Shown: positions 1 through 6,902 of the stretch, one piece after another
Position numbering within the stretch: the first letter of the stretch is position 1
How the letters are laid out: each line of letters starts with the position of its first letter
Assembly: GCA_015491595.1 (NCBI GenBank)
Contig: WFVP01000052.1
Coordinates: 1 to 9,116, forward strand
DNA length: 9,116 bases
Origin: Anaerolineales bacterium
GTDB taxonomy: Bacteria > Chloroflexota > Anaerolineae > Anaerolineales > DRMV01
Direction of reading: 5' to 3'
Made by a program: the position numbers and the translations under genes
The notes under the pieces: generated by a model
Database searches by the model: none
What the model was told of the DNA's origin: nothing
The model's input: only the letters and a program-made list of their open reading frames with translations

Positions 1-36
1 ATCCAAAAGGGCGTTGGCCTTCGCGGCTTCGTCCAT
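1..36 (-). CDS. Start of an unidentified leftward gene (12 codons visible)
   Basis: An ATG at 36-34 on the minus strand opens a reading frame that stays open to the window edge and reads MDEAAKANALLD. A GGGAG Shine-Dalgarno-like sequence (complement of 42-46) sits 5 bases upstream of the ATG, and a TATAAT lies about 30 bases upstream on the same strand. The gene is divergent from the large regulator at 370. Twelve residues are too few to name a product. A second ATG in another frame (41-39) is also open, but it abuts the Shine-Dalgarno and is less likely. The gene call rests only on the start context. Confidence 0.4.
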   Translation of the reverse strand, partial: MDEAAKANALLD

Positions 37-65
37 ACCATCTCCCGAGGGGCAAGGTCCCGCCT

Positions 66-71
66 ATTATA
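66..71 (-). promoter_or_regulatory. Candidate -10 box for the left-edge gene
   Basis: The minus strand reads a perfect TATAAT here. Transcription would start near 59, giving a leader of about 23 bases before the ATG at 36. No recognisable -35 is found 16-18 bases upstream (the sequence there is GA-rich), and there is no extended -10 TG. The box may need an activator, or may be chance in an AT-rich patch. Confidence 0.3.
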
Positions 72-158
72 ACGAACCCGTCCCTCGGCCCCTTCCATCC
101 CTGCCCTGGGGGAGTTCGAAAGATGCGGGGTACCTCGGCGCTCCATCCTTCCCCTCCC

Positions 159-187
159 TTGCCTTTTGGTCAGCTTTGCAATATAAT
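159..187 (+). promoter_or_regulatory. Sigma-70-type promoter of the HD-GYP regulator gene
   Basis: TTGCCT (159-164) and a perfect TATAAT (182-187) are separated by exactly 17 bases. The -35 matches the consensus at 4 of 6 positions. Initiation would fall near 194, which leaves a leader of about 175 bases before the start codon at 370. A TTCGAA palindrome lies just downstream of the -10 (191-196). The promoter also argues against the upstream TTG at 187, which would overlap the -10 box. Confidence 0.6.
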
Positions 188-193
188 TGGTTC

Positions 194-369
194 GAATTAC
201 GCTTTATCACAAAAAATGTGCAAATCTTCTGCTTGGGGAAGGCGAGAGCGGATTCCGGTCGCGCAGCCGGCTGCACCAACGCAAAAGGGCATTTTCCTTA
301 CTCCCGTGTTTCCCCACTGGTGTAGGATTAACAAGGGGAAATCCGAAGGCTCTGTACAGGAGTACTTGT
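194..369 (+). other. Long 5' leader of the regulator mRNA, with inverted repeats
   Basis: No gene is seen here. The leader contains a 12-base perfect palindrome, GCAGCCGGCTGC (263-274). It also has a 7-bp inverted repeat, TTTCCCC (309-315) with GGGGAAA (335-341), enclosing 19 bases. An earlier GGGGAA (235-240) could compete for the same TTCCCC segment, so two alternative folds are possible on paper. No T-tract terminator and no recognised riboswitch core were found. The ribosome binding site (358-363) lies outside these stems. Any regulatory role is inference. Confidence 0.3.
358..363 (+). promoter_or_regulatory. Ribosome binding site fixing the regulator start at 370
   Basis: AGGAGT lies 6 bases upstream of the ATG at 370. 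This favours 370 over the in-frame TTG at 187, which overlaps the promoter -10. The domain homology (receiver strand beta-1) also begins right after this ATG. Confidence 0.75.
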
Positions 370-3300
370 ATGTCCGTTGGTCTTCGTGTCCTTTATGGTG
401 ATGCCTCCACGTCGGACCGTCGCAAAGTACGCCATGCCCTCCGAAACACGCCCTTCCGCCTCATCGAAGTCAGCACGGGGAGCCAACTGGAAGACACCCT
501 CCAGGAGCAAGACGTTGACATCGTGCTCACCGATTTGAACCTGCCCGGCGCCCGGGGTTTGCGCGTCCTGGACATCGTGCGGCGGGTGGACCCCTACCTG
601 CCGGTCCTGGTGCTGACCCGACGGACGCGCGAGGCCCAGGCCATGGAAGCCGTCCATCGCGGGGCCATGGACTACCTGCTCAAGACCGCGGCCGACCTGC
701 GCCGCCTTCCCTTCCGGCTGCAACTGGCCTGGGAGCGGGCCCGGATGCGCCGGGAGCAGGACGCCCTGCTGGCCCAGCTGCAGGCCCGGGAGGAGCAGTT
801 CCGGACGTACCTGACCCACGCCAACGATTTCATCTTCACCCTGGATGCCCAGGGGCGCTTCACCTTCGTCAACCAGTCCCTGTGCCAGGCTCTGGGATAC
901 GAGGAGCGGGAACTCCTGGGCCGGCGGGCCCTGGACGTGGTGGCCCCCGAAGCCCGGGAGCAGGCCGCGGAACTGCTGCGCCGCATCTGGAGCGGCGAGC
1001 CGGTGAGCGCGGCGGTGCTCCCCATCCAGACTCGGTCCGGCCAGCGCCTCATCGTGCAAATTCGGGGCCGCACCTTCCACAAGGACGGCCAGGTCAAGGA
1101 GACCTTCCACATCGCCCGGGACATCACCGCCCAGGTGCAGGCCCAACAGGCCTTGCGGGAAAGCGAGGAGCGCTTCCGCGCGCTGGCGGAAAACGCCACC
1201 GTGGCCATCTTCGTGTACGCGGACGAGCGCTTCGTCTATGTCAACCCGGCCACCGAATGCATCACCGGCTATACCGCCGAAGAACTCCTCAACATGCCCT
1301 TCTGGATGGTGGTCCACCCCGACCATCGGGAGATGGTGCGTCAACGCGGGCTGGCCCGGCAGCGCGGGGAAGCGGTCCCAGCCCACTACGAAATCAAACT
1401 GCTGCGCAAGGACGGCCAGGTGCGATGGATTGACTTCTCCGCGGCCAGCATCACCTGGCAGGGCCGCCCCGCGGCCATTGGCTCCGCCGTGGACATCACC
1501 GAGCATAAACGGGCCGAGGCCGCGCTCCAGGTCAGCGAAGCCCGCTACCGCGCCCTGGTGGACAACTGCCCTTACGGCATTGCCATCCACCAGAACGGCC
1601 GCGTGGTCTTCGTCAACCCCACGGCCGCGCAACTCCTGGGGGCCCGGGACCCCGAAGAGCTCCTGGGACGGCCGGTACTGGATTTCGTCCACCCCGACGA
1701 CCGGGACCGCATCCGGGAACGCATCCGCCGCGTCCTGGAGACCAGGGAACCCGCGCCGGTCATGGAGGAGCGGTTCCTGCGCCTGGACGGCTCGGTGATA
1801 CAGGTGGAAGTGGTGGGCGTGCCCATCCTCTTCGAAGGCCAGCCAGCCATCCAGGTCATTTTCCAGGACGTCACCCACCGGCGGCGGGTGGAAGAGCAGC
1901 TGCGCCTGCTGGCCCTGGCCCTGGAGCACGCGGCGGACTCCGTGGTCATCACGGACCGCTACGGCAACATCCTCTGGCACAACCCTGCCTTCACCCACAT
2001 GACGGGCTACGCCCCACAAGAGGCCCTGGGCCAGAACATGCGCCTGTTGAAGTCCGGCGTCCACGGCCGGGACTTCTACCAGCGCCTGTGGGAGACCATC
2101 CTCTCCGGCCACGTCTGGCGCAGCGAAATCATCAACCGCAAGAAGGACGGCAGCCTTTTCCACGCGGAACAGGTCATCGCCCCCGTGCACGACGAGCGCG
2201 GCGACATCACCCACTTCGTCTCCATCATGCGGGATATCGAGGAGCGCAAGCGCCACGAACGCCAGATGGAGGCCCAAATCGCCATCGCCGAGGCCCTGGG
2301 CGAAACCCTGCATCGGGATACCCTGCTGGAACGCATCCTGGAGGCCGCGCTGCACGCGGTGCCGGCCGCGGAGAAGGGCTCCATCCTCCTCATGGAGGAA
2401 GACGGTAGCCTGCGCATCCATGCCCTGGTGGGATTCGCTCATCCCGAGCGCTTGCGGGATTTCGTCTTCCCGCCCGGCGTGGGCCTGGCCGCCCGGGTGG
2501 CCCGGGAGCGCCGCCCTCTACTGATTCACGACGTCCGGGAGGAAGGCACCTGGTTCCGCTGGGACGTCTCTATCGCGGCACTGGAGGAAGTCCGGAACAT
2601 CCGCAGCGTCATCGCCGCCCCCTTGCTTCTGGGCGAGGAAGTGCTGGGAGTGATTTCCCTGGCCAGCCTGGTCCCCCACGCCTTTGAGACCCACGACCTG
2701 CAGGTGCTCCAGAGCATCGCCTCCACCGCGGCATTGGTGCTCCAGCGCGCCCAACTGTTCGAAGAGACCCGACGCCGGGCCGCCCATCTGGAGGCCCTCA
2801 ACGCCGTCCTCACCGAGGCTTCCCAGCACCTCAGCAACCTGGACGCCCTGCTGGAGGTCACTCTGGACCGGCTCCTGCAGGTGCTCCACCTCCAGAAGGG
2901 AGCCATCTGGATTCCCTCCGGCCTTTCCCAGCAGGGCCTGGCCGTGCTTCGTCACGTTCCCCGGGACATCGGCCCGCTGACCGCGGTCTACGCCCGGCGC
3001 CGGAACATCCCCCTGGACAAAGTCATCGTGGTGGAGGACGTGCAAAAGAGCGGCCCCTTTGCCCAGGCGGACTTCTTCTGGCGCGCGGGGATACGGGCCA
3101 TGCTGGTCGCACCGCTATGGGCCAAGGGGCGCCGGATTGGCGGCATCGCCGTGGCCGCGTCCCAGCCCCGGACCTGGCGGGAGGACGAAATCGACCTCCT
3201 GGACGCCCTGGGACGCCAGATTGGGCTGTTCATCGAACGGGCCCACCTCTTCGAAGACCTGCAACGCGCCCATCAGGAACTCATCCAGGCCTACGACGAG

Positions 3301-3870
3301 ACCATCAAGGGCTGGGGACGCTTGCTGGAAATGCGGGACGCGGAGACCCGCGGTCACACCCTGCGGGTCACCGAGCTCACCCTGCGCCTGGCGCGCGCCA
3401 TGGGCCTTTCTGAGGAGCAACTGGTCCACATTCGCCGGGGTGCCCTGCTCCACGACATCGGCAAAATCGCCATCCCCGACGCCATCCTGCTCAAGCCCGG
3501 CCCCCTCTCCTCGGTGGAATGGCAGCTCATGAAGCGCCATCCCCTGTTCGCGCTGGAGATGCTGGGGGACATCGCCTACCTGCGTCCCGCGCTGGAAATC
3601 CCCCTCTACCACCATGAGCGGTGGGACGGTACTGGATATCCCTATGGGCTCAAGGGCGAGGACATCCCCCTGGCGGCCCGCATCTTCGCCGTGGTGGACG
3701 TGTACGACGCCCTCACCAGTGACCGCCCCTACCGCCCGGCCTGGCCCCGGGAAAAGGCCCTGGACTACCTCCGCGACCAGGCCGGACGGCTCTTCGACCC
3801 CAAAGTGGTGCGGGCCTTCCTGGACCTGATTCAGGAGGAAGCCGGGGACCTCCAGCGGATGCCCGGATGA
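370..3870 (+). CDS. Response regulator with four PAS, two GAF and an HD-GYP phosphodiesterase domain
   Basis: A 1166-residue soluble protein with no membrane segment or signal peptide. The order is a receiver domain (about 5-125), four PAS modules (about 142-255, 265-378, 389-503, 513-625), two GAF modules (about 640-795 and 820-960) and a C-terminal HD-GYP domain (about 970-1155). In the receiver, D55 is the expected phospho-acceptor, with T83 and K105 in the usual switch positions. The N-terminal acidic pair is reduced to D11, with A12 beside it. The HD-GYP domain keeps E992, H996, H1028-D1029, K1032, H1057, H1081-H1082, the GYP at 1089-1091 and D1110. This is the residue set of active, probably trinuclear-metal family members. 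The family hydrolyses cyclic di-GMP, and some members act on cGAMP. There is no histidine kinase or GGDEF domain, so the protein is an output enzyme with many sensory inputs. The PAS/GAF ligands cannot be told from sequence. The gene stands alone and converges on the transporter gene. Confidence 0.93.
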   Translation: MSVGLRVLYGDASTSDRRKVRHALRNTPFRLIEVSTGSQLEDTLQEQDVDIVLTDLNLPGARGLRVLDIVRRVDPYLPVLVLTRRTREAQAMEAVHRGAMDYLLKTAADLRRLPFRLQLAWERARMRREQDALLAQLQAREEQFRTYLTHANDFIFTLDAQGRFTFVNQSLCQALGYEERELLGRRALDVVAPEAREQAAELLRRIWSGEPVSAAVLPIQTRSGQRLIVQIRGRTFHKDGQVKETFHIARDITAQVQAQQALRESEERFRALAENATVAIFVYADERFVYVNPATECITGYTAEELLNMPFWMVVHPDHREMVRQRGLARQRGEAVPAHYEIKLLRKDGQVRWIDFSAASITWQGRPAAIGSAVDITEHKRAEAALQVSEARYRALVDNCPYGIAIHQNGRVVFVNPTAAQLLGARDPEELLGRPVLDFVHPDDRDRIRERIRRVLETREPAPVMEERFLRLDGSVIQVEVVGVPILFEGQPAIQVIFQDVTHRRRVEEQLRLLALALEHAADSVVITDRYGNILWHNPAFTHMTGYAPQEALGQNMRLLKSGVHGRDFYQRLWETILSGHVWRSEIINRKKDGSLFHAEQVIAPVHDERGDITHFVSIMRDIEERKRHERQMEAQIAIAEALGETLHRDTLLERILEAALHAVPAAEKGSILLMEEDGSLRIHALVGFAHPERLRDFVFPPGVGLAARVARERRPLLIHDVREEGTWFRWDVSIAALEEVRNIRSVIAAPLLLGEEVLGVISLASLVPHAFETHDLQVLQSIASTAALVLQRAQLFEETRRRAAHLEALNAVLTEASQHLSNLDALLEVTLDRLLQVLHLQKGAIWIPSGLSQQGLAVLRHVPRDIGPLTAVYARRRNIPLDKVIVVEDVQKSGPFAQADFFWRAGIRAMLVAPLWAKGRRIGGIAVAASQPRTWREDEIDLLDALGRQIGLFIERAHLFEDLQRAHQELIQAYDETIKGWGRLLEMRDAETRGHTLRVTELTLRLARAMGLSEEQLVHIRRGALLHDIGKIAIPDAILLKPGPLSSVEWQLMKRHPLFALEMLGDIAYLRPALEIPLYHHERWDGTGYPYGLKGEDIPLAARIFAVVDVYDALTSDRPYRPAWPREKALDYLRDQAGRLFDPKVVRAFLDLIQEEAGDLQRMPG

Positions 3871-3874
3871 GGGG

Positions 3875-5362
3875 TCACTGGGGAATGCGCTCTCCAGAGG
3901 CCCGCAATTCCCGTCGCCGGGCCAGCAGGCGCCGGATGCGGGCATGGCGCTCCCGGGTAATGGGATAGAACCAGGCCATCAGCACCGCGCTCAGCAGGAG
4001 CACCGCGCCCATGGGACCGGTCAGCACCCGAATCGCCTGCAGGGCCGGCGGGGGCTGCTGGAAGACCACCGCCTCTTTCGGAGGCGTTTGATAGCCAAAC
4101 CATCCCAGAGCCTGCAAAGCGAAGAAAATCGCCCCGGCGCCGGTGAGCTTCCGAATGAAGTTCTTGATGCCGTAGTAGATGCCTTCCTGACGCCGTCCGG
4201 TGCGCAGCTCGTCCCACTCAATCACATCGGGGAAGATGGCCTCGGGCAGGACGTGGGCCGTGGACACGCTCAAGCCAGCCAGCACCGCCATGAGAAGCAC
4301 CAGGTTCACCCGTCCCGGTGGCACGAAGTACAGCACCAACTGCACCCCGGCCCAGAAGAGCATGCCCACGATGTACGTCTCCCGCTTCCCCCAGCGGTGG
4401 GCCATCCCGTTCCACAGAGGAAGGGCCGCGATGGCGGCGATGAGCAGCAGCCCCAGCACCGCGGACTCCAGGGCCAGCTCCACGCCCAACAGCGAAACCT
4501 GGGTGACCAGGTGTCCCCCGGCAATCCAGTAGAGCAGGTAATAGGGCAGCATCAGGGCCACCAGGTCGAAGGTGACCCAGTTGAGGAGGTACAGCCCCGC
4601 CGCGAAGCGAAAGGGAATGTTGGCCCACGCGGCCCGCAGGGAATCCCGGAAAGGCGTCTCCCGGGCTTCCTGCGCGGCCTGCACCCCCCGGACCGGTTCC
4701 CGAATGACGGCGAAGATAAGCAGGAAGGGAATCGTAGCCAGGCCGCCAAACAGGGCCGCGACGATGAGATACCCCTGCTGTTGCGTCAACCCCGCCTTCA
4801 GGGCCATATCCAGGATTTGCGGAGCCGCCACCGCGGTGACCAACGAGGCCATGAGGTTGAAGAACATGCGGTAGGTGGTGATGGACGTGCGCTCGTCGTA
4901 ATCGGGCGTGAGCTCCGCGGTGAGCGCGAAATAGGGGATGACCACCAGGGTCTGCAGGGTGTCGCTCAACATGAAGGCCAGGGTCACGGTCAGGGCCACG
5001 GCCCAGGGCGAGGACCAGGGTGGGGCCCACCACAAGGCCAGGAAACCCAATCCGAAGGGAATGGCGAAGAAGAGGAAGAAGGGACGGCGGCGCCCCCACC
5101 GGGTCTGCAGGCGGTCGCTCAGCATCCCCACCAGGGGGTCGTTGATGGCGTCCCAGAGAATCCCCGCCAGGGCGGCCACCGAAGCCAATCGGGGCTCCAG
5201 GCCCACCACGTCGGTAAGGAAAATGGCGTAGAAGAGCTGCCGCAAAGTGCCGAAGCTGGAACGGCTCCACTCCCCCGAGCCGTACACCAGCTTCACCCAA
5301 AAGGACAGGGGGCGATGGTCCTCCAGGTGCGTTTGACTGAGGCGTCGGGCCGCTTCCCGCAT
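3875..5362 (-). CDS. MelB-type (GPH/MFS_2) cation-coupled symporter or lipid transporter
   Basis: A 495-residue membrane protein with about 12 hydrophobic segments, the usual length for the glycoside-pentoside-hexuronide:cation symporter branch of the major facilitator superfamily. Family signatures are clear. DAINDP (71-76) places D71 and D75 four residues apart, like the cation-site Asp55 and Asp59 of E. coli MelB. It is followed by GMLSDR and GRRRP (79-94). PYFAL with LTPDYDER (144-158) and the late loop PDVIEWDELRTGRRQEG (378-394) are also typical. The tail (470-490) is strongly basic. The start is set by GGAGGAGG (complement of 5370-5377), 7 bases from the ATG. It follows the S1P-lyase-like gene by 27 bases, so the two are probably co-transcribed and functionally linked. 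Bacterial relatives usually import sugars. The animal relatives MFSD2A and MFSD2B move lysolipids and sphingosine-1-phosphate. The substrate is therefore open, and the lyase neighbour makes a lipid or phospho-amino-alcohol cargo worth considering. Confidence 0.9.
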   Translation of the reverse strand: MREAARRLSQTHLEDHRPLSFWVKLVYGSGEWSRSSFGTLRQLFYAIFLTDVVGLEPRLASVAALAGILWDAINDPLVGMLSDRLQTRWGRRRPFFLFFAIPFGLGFLALWWAPPWSSPWAVALTVTLAFMLSDTLQTLVVIPYFALTAELTPDYDERTSITTYRMFFNLMASLVTAVAAPQILDMALKAGLTQQQGYLIVAALFGGLATIPFLLIFAVIREPVRGVQAAQEARETPFRDSLRAAWANIPFRFAAGLYLLNWVTFDLVALMLPYYLLYWIAGGHLVTQVSLLGVELALESAVLGLLLIAAIAALPLWNGMAHRWGKRETYIVGMLFWAGVQLVLYFVPPGRVNLVLLMAVLAGLSVSTAHVLPEAIFPDVIEWDELRTGRRQEGIYYGIKNFIRKLTGAGAIFFALQALGWFGYQTPPKEAVVFQQPPPALQAIRVLTGPMGAVLLLSAVLMAWFYPITRERHARIRRLLARRRELRASGERIPQ

Positions 5363-5369
5363 GGATGAG

Positions 5370-5377
5370 CCTCCTCC
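5370..5377 (-). promoter_or_regulatory. Strong ribosome binding site of the transporter gene
   Basis: The minus strand reads GGAGGAGG, 7 bases before the ATG at 5362, within the 27-base gap after the lyase stop codon. There is no room for a separate promoter in this gap, which supports co-transcription. Confidence 0.75.
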
Positions 5378-5389
5378 ACAGGAAATGGG

Positions 5390-6841
5390 TCATTCCTCGG
5401 GCGGACGGAAAATCTGGTCCAGCAACGCCAGGACGGCTTCCCGCACGTCCTCCCGGCGGGGCAGAGAACCCATCAGGCCGTAGAGGGGCGCGTCCCGACC
5501 TTCCCCCGAGCCGGGCTGGAAGAGGCCCGACGCCCGGGCGATGAGCCGTCGGGTCACCCCCTGGGGAAGCCGTCGCAACAGGGCCGCGACCGTGCGTACC
5601 AGCAGGGTGCGTCCCCATCGGCCGGGGTCAGGCCGGGCCACCTGGCGCACCGCGACCTCCAGGTCTTCGAGAAAGGCCTCTACCACCGCGGCATGGGCCG
5701 GCGTCACGGTGAGATGCAGGCTGGGGGGGCGCTGCTGACGGTCCAGGTGCCAGCCCCGCAGGGCCATCTCGTCGGCAATCTCGTAGATGTCGTACCGGGA
5801 GGAGCCCACGGCCAGGATGCTCATCACGGGCTCGCCCAGGATATGCAGCCCCGGGATGGCCTCAATCCCCTGTCGCAAGCGCTCCACGGTCTCCATCACC
5901 TGACGGGTCAGGCGCATGTAGCCCTCTTCCCCCAGAAAGTGCATCACCGCCCAAGCCGCAGCGATGGGCCCGGCCGGACGGGTGCCGGCAATCCCCGGCG
6001 ACGCATAGATGCCCCCCGACCAGTCGGTGCTGACGAAGAACTGGTACTTGCGCAGGGACGCGTTGCGATACAGGACCACCGAGGCCCCTTTGGCCGCATA
6101 GCCGTACTTGTGCAGGTCCGCGGACATGGACGTCACGCCCGGCACGCGAAAGTCGAAGTCCGGTACCGGGTAACCCAAACGGCGCAGGAAGGGCAGAAAC
6201 AGGCCTCCCACGCACGCATCCACGTGGAACAGGAGGCCGTGTTCCTGCGCCAGCGCGGCCATCTCTGGAATGGGGTCCATAACCCCTTGCGGATAAGAAG
6301 GGGCCGAACCCACCAGCAAGATGGTGTTGGACGTGATGGCCTTTCGCATGGCCTCGACGTCCGCGCGAAAGTCGGGTCCCACGGGAACCCGGACCAGGCG
6401 CAGGCCGAAGTAGTGCGCGGCTTTGTCGAAGGCCGGATGCACGGTGCTGGGCGCGAGGATTTCCGGCGTTCCGGGGGTGGGACGGTGCTCCCGGGCCCAA
6501 TCACGGGCCGCCTTCACCGCCAGCAGGATGCTCTCGGTGCCCCCGGAGGTCATGGTCCCTACGGTGTCCTCATCCCCGCCCAACAGGCCCGCGACCATGG
6601 CCACCACCTCGGTCTCCATGCGACGCAAACTGGGGAAAGCCAGGGGGTTGAGGGCGTTTTCCGAGAAGAAAAGGAGCGCGGCCTCCCGCAGTACATCCAG
6701 CACCTCGTCCCCGGCATAGTACACCAGGCTGAAGACCCGTCCTTGCTTCCAGGCCGCGTCCTGGGCCTTCATGGTCCGCAGGGCAGCCAGCACCTCCTCC
6801 CGGGACAAACCGCGCGCAGGCAGGGCACGAACGGGTGACAT
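5390..6841 (-). CDS. Sphingosine-1-phosphate-lyase-like PLP enzyme
   Basis: A 483-residue fold-type I, group II-decarboxylase-like pyridoxal-phosphate enzyme. The family splits phosphorylated sphingoid bases into a fatty aldehyde and phosphoethanolamine. Motifs follow the S1P-lyase pattern closely. NPLAFPSLRRMETEVV (65-80) and TSGGTES (98-104) lie in the N-terminal half. H206 and D208 (HVDAC) should stack on and bind the cofactor, and SADLHKYG (240-247) holds K245, the expected Schiff-base lysine. DWSGGIYASPGIAGTRP (273-289), the GWHLDRQQ stretch (363-370) and YGLMGSLP (454-461) complete the match. No membrane anchor precedes the catalytic domain, unlike eukaryotic lyases, so a cytosolic enzyme is expected, as for the Symbiobacterium lyase. 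It lies 61 bases after the surface-protein gene and 27 before the transporter. No serine palmitoyltransferase or sphingoid kinase is in the window, so the true substrate may be another phosphorylated amino alcohol. A related amino-acid decarboxylase is the main alternative. Confidence 0.9.
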   Translation of the reverse strand: MSPVRALPARGLSREEVLAALRTMKAQDAAWKQGRVFSLVYYAGDEVLDVLREAALLFFSENALNPLAFPSLRRMETEVVAMVAGLLGGDEDTVGTMTSGGTESILLAVKAARDWAREHRPTPGTPEILAPSTVHPAFDKAAHYFGLRLVRVPVGPDFRADVEAMRKAITSNTILLVGSAPSYPQGVMDPIPEMAALAQEHGLLFHVDACVGGLFLPFLRRLGYPVPDFDFRVPGVTSMSADLHKYGYAAKGASVVLYRNASLRKYQFFVSTDWSGGIYASPGIAGTRPAGPIAAAWAVMHFLGEEGYMRLTRQVMETVERLRQGIEAIPGLHILGEPVMSILAVGSSRYDIYEIADEMALRGWHLDRQQRPPSLHLTVTPAHAAVVEAFLEDLEVAVRQVARPDPGRWGRTLLVRTVAALLRRLPQGVTRRLIARASGLFQPGSGEGRDAPLYGLMGSLPRREDVREAVLALLDQIFRPPEE

Positions 6842-6857
6842 CCTCCTTTCCTCCTCC
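6842..6857 (-). promoter_or_regulatory. Tandem Shine-Dalgarno sequences deciding the lyase start
   Basis: The minus strand carries GGAGGAGG (complement of 6850-6857) followed by AAAGGAGG (6842-6849), which touches the ATG at 6841. The distal copy has the ideal 8-base spacing. The proximal copy has none and may act as a decoy or be neutral. This makes 6841 the start rather than the in-frame TTG at 6874, which would translate the purine tract as an EEERR-type leader. Confidence 0.65.
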
Positions 6858-6902
6858 GAACCACCTTTGTGCAATGCCGGGAACGCCGAAGCGCAGGATG
6901 CT

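Noticed and set aside
279..286. ACGCAAAA resembling part of a GEMM-I cyclic-di-GMP riboswitch
   Set aside because: The other conserved parts of that aptamer (GAAA tetraloop stem, its receptor and the closing helix) are not found in the expected order.
187..369. Upstream TTG start extending the regulator by 61 residues
   Set aside because: The TTG overlaps the -10 box, has no ribosome binding site, and the extension reads as low-quality sequence before the receiver domain. The ATG at 370 has AGGAGT at 6 bases.
328..2442. Long open frame antisense to the regulator
   Set aside because: Its translation is rich in Gly, His, Gln and Val without domain motifs. It mirrors the GC-biased third positions of the real gene on the other strand.
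3878..3897. Hairpin as a bidirectional terminator between the convergent genes
   Set aside because: The stem is short with a G-T pair, and no T-run follows on either strand. It lies in coding sequence.
3944..5368. Long rightward open frame across the transporter gene
   Set aside because: Gln/His/Gly/Arg-rich shadow of the transporter. The opposite strand carries MelB-family motifs and twelve hydrophobic segments.
6842..6874. TTG start adding 11 residues to the lyase
   Set aside because: It would translate the Shine-Dalgarno tract itself. The ATG at 6841 has a well-placed GGAGGAGG.
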